Below, in pieces: positions 17,375 through 25,109 of a stretch of DNA of 51,053 nucleotides (its first letter is position 1; every line of letters starts with the position of its first letter). The translations under genes and the position numbers were made by a program. This DNA is from Mogibacterium sp. (GTDB taxonomy: Bacteria; Bacillota; Clostridia; Peptostreptococcales; Anaerovoracaceae). The notes beneath the pieces were generated by a model. The model did no database searches, was not told the origin of the DNA, and saw only the letters and a program-made list of their open reading frames with translations. Location of the stretch: contig JAFRDH010000003.1 of NCBI GenBank assembly GCA_017403955.1, positions 1 through 51,053 on the forward strand. Reading direction: 5' to 3'.

Positions 17375-18352
17375 CTATTTGGCGCTTCTGATATCGCCAT
17401 CCTTGCGTTTGGAATATTTTGTCTGATATACATACCGCTGAAGCCTTGCGTCTGCTTTCCACATAGGCTTTGCATTCCTTATATAGCATGCAGCCGCTGC
17501 ATTCTTGCTGACGATCATTGCCACAGCCTCTACATCATCTTTGGTTTTGCCGGCACATATCGCACCAACGCCTTTGACGAGCACCGCATTCCTTCCGCGG
17601 AGAGCCTTCAGGATAACGGACTTCTTGTTCTCGACACATTTGGCATCCGGGCCCGCGATCATTGCGAAATCGTCTATATACGGCTTGAGCTTCAGATCTG
17701 AATCGCAGCATTCCGCCACAAACCTGTCATTCAGTACAGACATATACTTGAATTTCTTAGGGTCGATGCTCTCGGTCCAGATGTTGACAGAATCCTCGTC
17801 ACCGGCCATGTGGACGCGGGTCCTGAACTGCTTCTTAGCATCTGCCTCGAGCAGCGACGCTCTTTCGAATGTGTCTTCGAGAGTCTTCCCGAGGATCAGT
17901 GTCCCGTGGCGCGCCATCAGGAAAACGTCCGAATCAGGATTCTGACTGATCGCTTTTCCGATGTATTTGATCAGCTTATTCGTTCCCGGCAAAGCGTATC
18001 TGGCACATGGTGCGACCCAGGTGCTCTTGCATTCGGCTGCAATGACAGAAGCGAAAAACTGATGTGTGTGGATGATGAAATCCACGTCGCTTCTCAACTT
18101 GTAGGCGATCGCGTGAGCGCCCTTTTCGCTGCTCGGCTTGATATCGCCGGAATATGACAGATCGTCGATCCTGACGATCACGAGTTCCTCCGGCTTCAGC
18201 GTCTCATATCCCCTTCCGCTCGGTGTTATGACGAACTCATTCTCGCTGATCCTCGCGCTTATATTGCCCCAAGTACGGGCGATGAGCTTCTTCTCGACCA
18301 GCTTGTGACCGGCTTCGATCACTTTTTTTCTGGCTTCCTGTTCAGTGTACAT
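17375..18352 (-). CDS. Class II aldolase/adducin-family protein with C-terminal partial repeat
   Basis: A 325-residue protein. Residues 1-215 form a full aldolase/epimerase domain related to L-fuculose-phosphate aldolase: TWGNISARI, PSGRGYETL, catalytic Glu in SSEKGAHAIAY, zinc ligands HTH in DFIIHTHQF and a third His in MARHGTL. Usual members are about 215 residues. The extra ~110 residues (KKSVILKALRGRNAVLVKGV onward) look like a second, partial copy of the fold's end: VLVKGVGAICAGKTKDDVEA parallels FLMARHGTLILGKTLEDTFE, but the zinc His is lost. It probably cleaves a phosphorylated hydroxy-carbonyl compound. GGGGG lies 5 nt before the ATG, 14 bp after the aminotransferase. Confidence 0.87.
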   Translation of the reverse strand: MYTEQEARKKVIEAGHKLVEKKLIARTWGNISARISENEFVITPSGRGYETLKPEELVIVRIDDLSYSGDIKPSSEKGAHAIAYKLRSDVDFIIHTHQFFASVIAAECKSTWVAPCARYALPGTNKLIKYIGKAISQNPDSDVFLMARHGTLILGKTLEDTFERASLLEADAKKQFRTRVHMAGDEDSVNIWTESIDPKKFKYMSVLNDRFVAECCDSDLKLKPYIDDFAMIAGPDAKCVENKKSVILKALRGRNAVLVKGVGAICAGKTKDDVEAVAMIVSKNAAAACYIRNAKPMWKADARLQRYVYQTKYSKRKDGDIRSAK

Positions 18353-18366
18353 TTGGTCCCCCGTTG

Positions 18367-19848
18367 TTATTCCAGTTTGCCGCAGTTGGAAAATACTCTC
18401 TCAAATCTTGCCAGAACATCATCGATCATTTCTTCCGTATATGCAGAGCTTGTATACAGTCTTGAACCTGCAAGTGTTACAAGTCCTTCCGCCATATATG
18501 CAGCTCCTATATGTTCCATCTCGATCTGTCTTCTGCCTGTTTGCTTGAGGATCTCCGGGATCTGCCACGGCTTGCTCCAGTCGATCGCGAAATGCATCGT
18601 TCCTACGCTGTCGAGGTGACAGACCGAACCCTGATTGAATGCCACGAACGGGAGCCCCCACTTATTGATCAGCCTCTGGAGGCCTTTTGTCAGTCTGTCT
18701 CCCATCCTGCCTGCGACTTCACATGCGTTTCTCTTCTCGATCTCGCAAATAGTTGTATAACCCGCTATGCAGGAAATCGGCGTTGCAGCTACTGTACCGC
18801 CGCAAAGCGCCTTTTTGATCTTCTTGCCTGATGAGTCAAGTCCCGCGCCGAGATGTTTCATGCAGTCTTCATGGCCGCCGACTCCGCCTGCGCCCGGATA
18901 TCCGCCAGCGATAACTTTGCCGAAAATCGACAGATCCGGATCGATGCCAAAATATCCCTGAGCGCCGGAAAGTCCCAGCCTGAATCCTGTAACTACCTCA
19001 TCGCAGACGAGCAGTGCTCCGTATTCATGCGCCAGTTTCTCGCAGCCCTTTACGAACTCCTTCGTTACCGGAGTCGTGCCGCTCTCAGGTCCGATCGCCT
19101 CGATGAAGACTGCAGCAGTTCCGCCTGTGAGCCTGTTTCTTCTGAGCTTGCGCTCAAGGTCCTCAAGATCTCCCGGGAAGAATTCATCGGTATGTTTGAA
19201 TACATAGCTTGGGATACCTCTCGACTGGAGGCCTTTGGTACCCGGGATCCTGATGCCGTAAGCCAGCTGATCCGACCATCCGTGATAAGCACCACCCATT
19301 TTGAGCAGATTCTTGTGACCGGTCTTGAGTCTGGCTATTCTCGCAGCTACCATGCACGCTTCGGTACCTGAACCCAGCATCCTGAATTTCTCAACACTCG
19401 GAACGCACTCAGATATCTTTTTGGCGAGTTTCATTTCATACTCATGGAAAAGACCTGTTGAAGGACCACATGTTTTGAGAAGATCTATGACTGCATCTCT
19501 TACTACAGGATCATTGCTTCCGATCACGATCGGACCGCCTGCCTGAAGGAGATCATAGTACTCATTTCCGTCGACATCGTAGAGCTTGGCGCCTTCTGCT
19601 TTGGTGATCGCCAGCGGGAACGGATAATTGAAAGCCAGATTGTGCTGGACACCGCCCGGTATATACTGCTTCGCCTCAGTCGTCATGGCCTTTGAACCGG
19701 CACATTTCTTCTCGAAATAGTTTGTCACATAGTCCTGAAGCGGTCCCGGCTTGACGCCATAAACCGGCTTCCTGATAAGTTCATCTAATTGTTTGTTGAC
19801 AGCTACAGCATCAACATATTCATCTATCGCAAAACCATTGTAAGCCAT
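18367..19848 (-). CDS. Class III aminotransferase, glutamate-1-semialdehyde aminomutase-like
   Basis: A 493-residue PLP enzyme of fold type I. Visible features are LGSGTEACMVAARIAR, KMGGAYHGWSD, CDEVVTGFRLG (Asp283) and the PLP lysine in LSIFGKVIAGGYPGAGG (Lys311). It resembles HemL but is ~60 residues longer, mainly at the N-terminus, and no other haem genes are nearby, so a catabolic omega-aminotransferase or aminomutase role is more likely. ATG at 19848 is preceded by AAAGGAG. It heads the operon with the aldolase and kinase: it may convert an amine into the carbonyl compound that is then phosphorylated and cleaved. Confidence 0.87.
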   Translation of the reverse strand: MAYNGFAIDEYVDAVAVNKQLDELIRKPVYGVKPGPLQDYVTNYFEKKCAGSKAMTTEAKQYIPGGVQHNLAFNYPFPLAITKAEGAKLYDVDGNEYYDLLQAGGPIVIGSNDPVVRDAVIDLLKTCGPSTGLFHEYEMKLAKKISECVPSVEKFRMLGSGTEACMVAARIARLKTGHKNLLKMGGAYHGWSDQLAYGIRIPGTKGLQSRGIPSYVFKHTDEFFPGDLEDLERKLRRNRLTGGTAAVFIEAIGPESGTTPVTKEFVKGCEKLAHEYGALLVCDEVVTGFRLGLSGAQGYFGIDPDLSIFGKVIAGGYPGAGGVGGHEDCMKHLGAGLDSSGKKIKKALCGGTVAATPISCIAGYTTICEIEKRNACEVAGRMGDRLTKGLQRLINKWGLPFVAFNQGSVCHLDSVGTMHFAIDWSKPWQIPEILKQTGRRQIEMEHIGAAYMAEGLVTLAGSRLYTSSAYTEEMIDDVLARFERVFSNCGKLE

Positions 19849-19977
19849 TATGCCACTCTCCTTTGCTTTGTAATACATTGATATTATACACCTGTTCAGC
19901 ATAACGAGTACATTCCTGCGCCAATTTTCCGCAAACAGCCGGAAACTGCTTCAAACTGCAGGCCGCCAAAAAACGAC

Positions 19978-20006
19978 AAAAAAAACTCCGGACATGCCGG
20001 AGTTTT
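19978..20006 (-). terminator. gap terminator
   Basis: The minus strand has CTCCGG, a short loop and CCGGAG (19986-20002) followed by eight T residues. It lies 30 bp past the gap stop codon. Confidence 0.93.
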
Positions 20007-20032
20007 GTGATCGTATGATCGATGTACTCTTA

Positions 20033-21043
20033 TTATACGAGTGTTCCCATGTACTTGAGGGTTCTGCAGAGCTGGCTTACATAGCTCATCTCATTGTCGT
20101 ACCAGGATACGATTCTGACCTCGAAGATATGAGTTCCGCACTGCTGTGCAAGAGTCTGAGTAGCGTCGAAGAGTGAACCGTAGCTCATTCCGATTACGTC
20201 GCTGGAAACGATCTCTTCTTCAGTGTATCCGAAGGACTCTGAAACTGCAGCCTTCATAGCCTCGTTGATTCCTTCTACGGAAACTGTATCTGTCATATCC
20301 TTGAGTGTAGCGTCAAGAATTGTGATGGAACCTGATGGAACAGGAACTCTCTGAGCGGAACCGATCAGCTTGCCTGCGAGTTCAGGGATTACAAGACCGA
20401 TAGCCTTAGCAGCGCCTGTGCTGTTAGGAACGATGTTGATGGCACCGGCTCTTGCTCTTCTGAGGTCGCCCTTTCTGTGTGGTCCGTCGAGGATCATCTG
20501 GTCACCTGTATAAGCATGGATCGTTGTCATGAATCCTGTTCTCAGTTCTCTGTACTCGTTCAGAGCCTTAGCCATTGGAGCAAGGCAGTTAGTTGTGCAG
20601 GAAGCGCCGGAAACGATCAGGTCATCCTTAGTCAGTGTCTCATGGTTAGTTCCATAAACGATTGTAGGAAGGTCATTGCCTGCTGGAGCAGAGATCAGTA
20701 CCTTCTTAGCACCGGCATCGATATGAGCCTGTGATTTAGCCTTTGATGTGTAGAAACCTGTGCACTCGAGTACAACATCGATATCGAGTTCGCCCCAAGG
20801 GAGCTTGCTTGCGTCAGCTTCTGCATATACCGGGAAGAACTTTCCGTCAACGATGATTCCGTTCTCAGCCTCTTCTACTTCTGCGTCAAATCTCTTCTGA
20901 ACACTGTCGTTTCTGAGAAGATAAGCAAGCATGTGTGGGCTTGTAAGGTCGTTAATAGCAACGATCTCGATATCTTCTTCTTTGTACAGCTTTCTGAAGG
21001 ACAGTCTTCCAATACGTCCGAATCCATTGATTGCAACTTTCAT
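20033..21043 (-). CDS. gap: Glyceraldehyde-3-phosphate dehydrogenase
   Basis: A 336-residue glycolytic enzyme that oxidises glyceraldehyde 3-phosphate with NAD and phosphate. It has the N-terminal NAD fold ([20 protein letters not shown]), the catalytic [12 protein letters not shown] cysteine and the WYDNEMSY signature near the C-terminus. Length matches the family. AAAGGAG lies 10 nt upstream. It is a monocistronic gene with a 150-bp leader region and its own terminator. Codon use is strongly biased, as expected for a highly expressed gene. Confidence 0.98.
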   Translation of the reverse strand: MKVAINGFGRIGRLSFRKLYKEEDIEIVAINDLTSPHMLAYLLRNDSVQKRFDAEVEEAENGIIVDGKFFPVYAEADASKLPWGELDIDVVLECTGFYTSKAKSQAHIDAGAKKVLISAPAGNDLPTIVYGTNHETLTKDDLIVSGASCTTNCLAPMAKALNEYRELRTGFMTTIHAYTGDQMILDGPHRKGDLRRARAGAINIVPNSTGAAKAIGLVIPELAGKLIGSAQRVPVPSGSITILDATLKDMTDTVSVEGINEAMKAAVSESFGYTEEEIVSSDVIGMSYGSLFDATQTLAQQCGTHIFEVRIVSWYDNEMSYVSQLCRTLKYMGTLV

Positions 21044-21194
21044 TAAATGGTTCTCCTTTCAATTTGTATGTCCCTTAGTATCAACAGTCTGCAAGAAATT
21101 AAACTGTTGTTATTTGTCGTAGGTTCATATTTGCGGAACAGTAGATATTTTATCACAGCCGCACGCTCAAGAATACTCTTTTATTCTTTTAAGA

Positions 21195-22460
21195 TTATTT
21201 CTTTTTCTTATTCTTGAGTGTCATGTGGATAGGAACTCCTGCTGCTGTATACGGCTGGAGATTTCCCATGATCAGCGGTCTTACATAAGCAACATATTCA
21301 TCACTTACGTATGTTCCGTTATTTGTGATCCATGCCTTTGGCACTTTACGCTCAACATTCGCTACTTCGTGGATGTCGAACATGTCGTACTCTTCGATAT
21401 ATGGCTCTCTGGAGATAACATCGATCGTGATCATCTCTCCTGTGTGGCCGTTGAAAGCAGCCTCTGCAGCGAGATATCCTACGTTGTATGCTTCGTCTGC
21501 GTCAGTTCTTGATGCAAGGTGTGCAGCGCATCTCTGGAGTGAGCTGAACTCGATGTATCTTGACTTGAGACCTGTCTCGTTCTTTACGAGATTTGCCAGG
21601 TAAGCTGCAGTTCCTGCGAGCTGCTTGTGGCCGAATGCGTCAACGTGGTCATTGCTTGAACCGAGTTCGCAGACAAAACGTCCGTCCTTGATCTTAAGAC
21701 CTTCGGAAACCGCAACTACTACGGATTTCTTGACGGCAGCAAGTTCTTTGATTCTCTCGATGAAGTTATCGATGTCGAATACTACCTCAGGGAGATAGAT
21801 AAGGTCAGGTCCGTTGCAGTCAACGTCCTTTGAAAGAGCAGCAGCTGCTGTCAGCCATCCTGCATGACGTCCCATGATCTCAACGATGCAGATAGTCGGC
21901 TTTGAAACTCCGTAACTCTCGTTGTCACGGATGATCTCTTTCATTGATGTTGCAATGTACTTAGCTGATGAACCATATCCCGGGCAATGGTCTGTCATAG
22001 GCAGGTCGTTATCGATTGTCTTAGGGATACCCATGAACTTCTGTGTCTTGTCATGCATTGCTGCATAGTCAGAAAGCATCTTGATGGTATCCATTGAGTC
22101 GTTTCCTCCATTGTAAAGGAAGTACTGGATGTTATACTTGTCGAGGATCTGGAAAATCTTCTCATATACATCTTCATTTCCTTCGATTGCAGGCAGTTTG
22201 TATCTGCATGTTCCAAGGAAAGCAGAAGGTGTTCTCTTGAGCATCGACAGGTCGTGCGAAGTTGTAAAATAATCATCAAGATCGATGATGTCTTCCTGCA
22301 GGAATCCTTCGATTCCATAGTGCATTCCGTAGATCTTCTTAACGCCTGCTGTTCTGGATGCCTTGATAACACCTGCAAGGCTTGAATTGATAACAGCGGT
22401 AGGGCCGCCGGACTGACCGACAATAATGTTTCCTTTGATTGGCTTCTTTACTTTGTCCAT
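21195..22460 (-). CDS. 6-phosphofructokinase, pyrophosphate-dependent type
   Basis: A 421-residue phosphofructokinase. The N-terminal loop is NIIVGQSGGPTAVINSSL. In the motif that is GGDGS in ATP-dependent enzymes it reads GGNDS (118-122), and PKTIDND carries Lys147, which is glycine in ATP-dependent PfkA. Both changes are the hallmark of PPi-dependent enzymes, so it probably uses pyrophosphate and may act reversibly. IMGRHAGWL is the substrate motif. I chose ATG at 22460 (GGAAGGA upstream) over an upstream ATG that adds 20 unlike residues. It follows a consensus promoter and lies upstream of gap on the same strand. Confidence 0.93.
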   Translation of the reverse strand: MDKVKKPIKGNIIVGQSGGPTAVINSSLAGVIKASRTAGVKKIYGMHYGIEGFLQEDIIDLDDYFTTSHDLSMLKRTPSAFLGTCRYKLPAIEGNEDVYEKIFQILDKYNIQYFLYNGGNDSMDTIKMLSDYAAMHDKTQKFMGIPKTIDNDLPMTDHCPGYGSSAKYIATSMKEIIRDNESYGVSKPTICIVEIMGRHAGWLTAAAALSKDVDCNGPDLIYLPEVVFDIDNFIERIKELAAVKKSVVVAVSEGLKIKDGRFVCELGSSNDHVDAFGHKQLAGTAAYLANLVKNETGLKSRYIEFSSLQRCAAHLASRTDADEAYNVGYLAAEAAFNGHTGEMITIDVISREPYIEEYDMFDIHEVANVERKVPKAWITNNGTYVSDEYVAYVRPLIMGNLQPYTAAGVPIHMTLKNKKKK

Positions 22461-22579
22461 TCTAGTTCCTTCCCATGATCTCTGAACCCGCGGCTCCATG
22501 TCCGCAGTTACCGATCTCACATTTATTTAGAATTTAGTATTGTTTGTTTTTATATCTTCCTCAAAAACAAATCCGTTAA

Positions 22580-22608
22580 ATTATAATCATAATGCTACGC
22601 TCAGTCAA
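22580..22608 (-). promoter_or_regulatory. Phosphofructokinase promoter
   Basis: On the minus strand: TTGACT (22603-22608), a 17-nt spacer, TATAAT (22580-22585). It is about 120 nt upstream of the start codon. Confidence 0.8.
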
Positions 22609-22747
22609 TCGATGGAGCCATAAAATCATGTATTTAACTCAAACAATCCATCAGAAAACATGTAAATTCACCAAAAAAGCGAACAATTTCCCCATTTCAA
22701 GCATAAAACCATTCAAATTCACCACACAGCCCGGAAGCCTGATATAT

Positions 22748-22800
22748 GCCCAACATATGCACTTGGAAGGATCCGTAGCCCAACATATGTACCCGGAAGA
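22748..22800. repeat. Direct repeat GCCCAACATATG
   Basis: GCCCAACATATGCAC followed by TTGGAAGGA (22748-22771) recurs 30 bp later as GCCCAACATATGTAC followed by CCGGAAGA (22778-22800). On the minus strand the repeated segment reads CATATGTTGGGC and is in frame with itself (His-Met-Leu-Gly twice), but no start context supports a gene. Confidence 0.5.
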
Positions 22801-22857
22801 TCTGTATAAGAAGGATCCGAAAAAAACAGAGGATGTCTGCTGTGATCAGCGAATACC

Positions 22858-22911
22858 GCCGCGATCACAAGTTTAGCCATGATCACAAGTATAGCCGCGA
22901 TGCATATTTAT
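22858..22911. repeat. Three degenerate 18-bp tandem repeats
   Basis: Units begin at 22858, 22876 and 22894: GCCGCGATCACAAGTTTA, GCCATGATCACAAGTATA and GCCGCGATGCATATTTAT. The first two differ at three positions; the third is more divergent. They lie directly before the ~281-bp repeat array. Confidence 0.6.
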
Positions 22912-22938
22912 CAATAATCCTAAAATCGCGATTATTGC

Positions 22939-23502
22939 AAAAAAGGATTACTTTTTTAACCCTTTTTCTTTGAAATGAGCAAATAAGGATTACACAGCAT
23001 TACTCATATGCAACGGGCATTTCTCATGTTGGGGAAGAAATTGACTGATAATTCCTCTTGCATGGTCATTTTGAGTCGTCTTTCCTTTCAGCAGGATCGT
23101 GAATGACTCCCTGCCGCTTGATACAGTCAATTTTTTCTGCATAATAATGAATTGCGGTGAATGATTATTCATATCAAAGGCATGCATAAAAATTCAGTAA
23201 CCCTATAAACACTTATTTACAAAAAAAGGATTATTTTTTTAACCCTTTTTCTTTGAAATGAGCAAATAAGGATTACACAGCATTACTCATATGCAACAGG
23301 CATTTCTCACATGAGAGAGAAAGAGGCTGATAAATCCACTTGAAGTTGCTTTTCAAGTCATCTCAGCTTCAGTAATCATTACGTATGCCTCTGTCACTAT
23401 GATCACCGTCTTCATTTTCTGAATAATAATGAATTGCAATGGATGATTATTCAAGTCAGAGAAATACCTGATACTTCATTAATCCTAAAAGTGAGTTTTC
23501 AT
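22939..23502 (-). repeat. Two tandem ~281-bp units, each ending in a terminator hairpin
   Basis: Unit 1 starts at 22939 and unit 2 at about 23220. The first ~90 bp are almost identical (22941-23030 and 23222-23311), as is a block near the other end (23137-23178 and 23419-23460); the middle has diverged. On the minus strand each unit ends in a hairpin with AAAAAGG and CCTTTTTT arms (22939-22967, 23221-23250). Unit 1 has a 60-codon minus-strand frame (from ATG at 23172 to 22990, ending HEKCPLHMSNAV); unit 2 keeps the same end (CEKCLLHMSNAV) and start (NNHPLQFIIIQK), but stops interrupt it. These may be small RNA genes or a small-peptide repeat family. Confidence 0.65.
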
Positions 23503-23503
23503 C

Positions 23504-23532
23504 AAAAAAGGACCACTTTTATGGTCCTTTTT
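23504..23532 (-). terminator. Terminator of the TrxR-like gene
   Basis: AAAAAAGGACCA and TGGTCCTTTTT form an 11-bp stem with a CTTTTA loop; T-tracts on both strands make it bidirectional. It lies 60 bp past the TrxR-like stop codon and is in phase (about 283 bp) with the hairpins of the two repeat units to the left. Confidence 0.88.
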
Positions 23533-23593
23533 GTCGCTTATTCGAAGTGTGCCTGCTGCGCACTTTCGATATTTCGTATCAGTATTTCTACCC

Positions 23594-24457
23594 TTATTTC
23601 TTTTCTTTTTCTGCGAGGAATTCGATTATACTGTGTGCTGCAATATTGCCCTCGCCTACGGATTTTGCGATCTGATATGGTCTGCCTGTGCAGTCGCCTG
23701 CAGCAAAGCATCCCGGAATATTTGTAGCCATGTCTCTTCCTGTAACAATATGAACGCCATCGAGTTTAAGTCCATTCAGAAGAGTCGTTGGAGCGATCGA
23801 ATTTCTCAGGCAGAACAAGCCGTCGATCGTTATTTCAGTACCGTCAACGAGCTGGATAGTGTTCACCTTGAGTCCGCCGGAAACAGATTTGATCGCCTTC
23901 GGGAGCAACTCGACGTTCGGTTTGTCGATGGATACGTCCTTGTATGAAGTTGACAGATATACTTTATCAGCGAGTTCTGCAAGATATTCAACCTCGTGCT
24001 CGAATCTTGCGTCGCCACAGAAAACTGCGATAGTTTTGCCCTTATAAAGGAAGCCGTCGCATGTCGCGCAATAGCTGAGACCGCGTCCGAGGAATTCTGC
24101 CTCGCCTGAAAACCCTTTGCCTGCAGCAACGCCGGTCGCCAGCAATAAAGTCTTTGCCATATACACATCAGATCCGGCAGACATCATGAAATAATCATCT
24201 CCCGGCATGATAGCTGTTACCATCTGCTCTGTGATCTCAAGTCCCATCTCGTCGCGATGCGCTTCGAACTTTTCGATCAACTCCTTGCCCCCTATCAGAC
24301 CAAGACCCGGGTAATTGGCGATTTTCTCAGATTTTTCAACCTTCGAACTGAAATTCTTAGCGCCAAACCAGATGACTTCCTTGTTGTGAAGTTTGAGGTT
24401 CAGTGCAGCAGAAAGCCCCGCAGGCCCTGTTCCTATAATAGCTGTATCGAAAACCAT
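23594..24457 (-). CDS. Thioredoxin-reductase-like flavoprotein lacking NADPH motifs
   Basis: A 287-residue FAD protein. The FAD loop is IIGTGPAGLSAALNL (9-14), the redox-active disulfide is SYCATCDGF (Cys130, Cys133) and the second FAD motif is GCFAAGDCTGRPYQIAKSVGEG. The segment that should bind NADPH is altered: IAVFCGDARFEHE replaces the GxGxxA/G loop and YLSTSYKDVS replaces the HRRxxxR motif. This pattern is known from ferredoxin-dependent flavin thioredoxin reductases of clostridia, so ferredoxin is a likely electron donor. It is monocistronic, divergent from the MgtC-like gene. GGAAGGAAG lies just before the ATG. It is shorter than typical TrxB (~310 residues). Confidence 0.85.
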   Translation of the reverse strand: MVFDTAIIGTGPAGLSAALNLKLHNKEVIWFGAKNFSSKVEKSEKIANYPGLGLIGGKELIEKFEAHRDEMGLEITEQMVTAIMPGDDYFMMSAGSDVYMAKTLLLATGVAAGKGFSGEAEFLGRGLSYCATCDGFLYKGKTIAVFCGDARFEHEVEYLAELADKVYLSTSYKDVSIDKPNVELLPKAIKSVSGGLKVNTIQLVDGTEITIDGLFCLRNSIAPTTLLNGLKLDGVHIVTGRDMATNIPGCFAAGDCTGRPYQIAKSVGEGNIAAHSIIEFLAEKEKK

Positions 24458-24567
24458 ATTCTTCCTTCCTTTCTATACGCCATGAGGCGAATGACTTTAA
24501 TCGTATATATCAAAAGTGCTATAATAATTGGCAATAATTGGCTAATATCTGAAAATGAGGTGTGACC

Positions 24568-25098
24568 ATGTTAGTAGATCATTTCCCTTGGCTGCTTGAG
24601 CCTACACTTCTTACAACTCTGATCCGCACATTTCTTGCTATCATATGTGCAGGCGTGATCGGTTATGACCGAAATGTTCACGGTGCCCCGGCAGGACTCA
24701 GGACACATATCCTTGTCTGCGTCGGTGCCATGCTCGCCATGTCTACAGGCCAGTTCGCACACGGGTTTTTCGGATCTGTCGACCCTACCCGTATCGGTGC
24801 GCAGGTTGTATCCGGGATCGGTTTTCTCGGCGCAGGAACGATCATCGTGGTCAGAAAAAACAGGATATCCGGTCTCACAACGGCTGCAGGCCTCTGGGCT
24901 TCCGCATGTCTTGGGCTTGCGCTCGGAATCGGATATTATGAAGGCGCGATTGTCGGTTGCCTTGCGATAATATTCACCGAGCATGCTCTTCGCGGCCTGT
25001 CAAAATCGCTCAGGATCAGCAAGAATAATTATGAAAAAAAAGATCTGGATCTATCCGAAGAAGTTTTGACGGATTCTGACAGAACAACTGTCGATTAA
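24568..25098 (+). CDS. MgtC/SapB-family membrane protein
   Basis: A 176-residue protein with about four to five hydrophobic segments in the first 140 residues. The signature region is present: RTFLAIICAGVIGYDRNVHGAP, GLRTHILVCVGAML, then GFLGAGTIIV and GLTTAAGLWASACLGLALG. The family is associated with magnesium limitation and membrane potential control; most stand-alone members have no proven role. The charged C-terminal ~40 residues are cytoplasmic. GAGG lies 7 nt before ATG 24568; GTG two codons earlier is possible. A TATAAT box at 24520-24525 is a candidate -10. The gene converges with the GTPase fusion. Confidence 0.85.
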   Translation: MLVDHFPWLLEPTLLTTLIRTFLAIICAGVIGYDRNVHGAPAGLRTHILVCVGAMLAMSTGQFAHGFFGSVDPTRIGAQVVSGIGFLGAGTIIVVRKNRISGLTTAAGLWASACLGLALGIGYYEGAIVGCLAIIFTEHALRGLSKSLRISKNNYEKKDLDLSEEVLTDSDRTTVD

Positions 25099-25109
25099 CT
25101 GCGAACCGT

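Larger units (their letters stand above)
22461..22938. other. Leader of the phosphofructokinase gene and repeat-rich intergenic DNA
   Basis: Positions 22461-22579 are the untranslated leader of the phosphofructokinase. Beyond the promoter there is no convincing gene. A plus-strand frame of 94 codons (22592-22876) overlaps the promoter and short repeats and has no recognisable product. Confidence 0.4.

Noticed and set aside
18367-19848. hemL, part of haem or tetrapyrrole synthesis
   Set aside because: No other tetrapyrrole genes are present, and it sits with a sugar kinase and aldolase; a catabolic role fits better.
22592-22876. A 94-codon plus-strand frame in the repeat-rich region
   Set aside because: It overlaps a minus-strand promoter and short repeats and has no ribosome site.
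22858-22911. CRISPR array
   Set aside because: Three 18-bp units directly abutting, with no spacers.
22990-23187. Small minus-strand frame in repeat unit 1 as an independent gene
   Set aside because: Unit 2 carries an interrupted version, so coding is unproven; reported only as part of the repeat.
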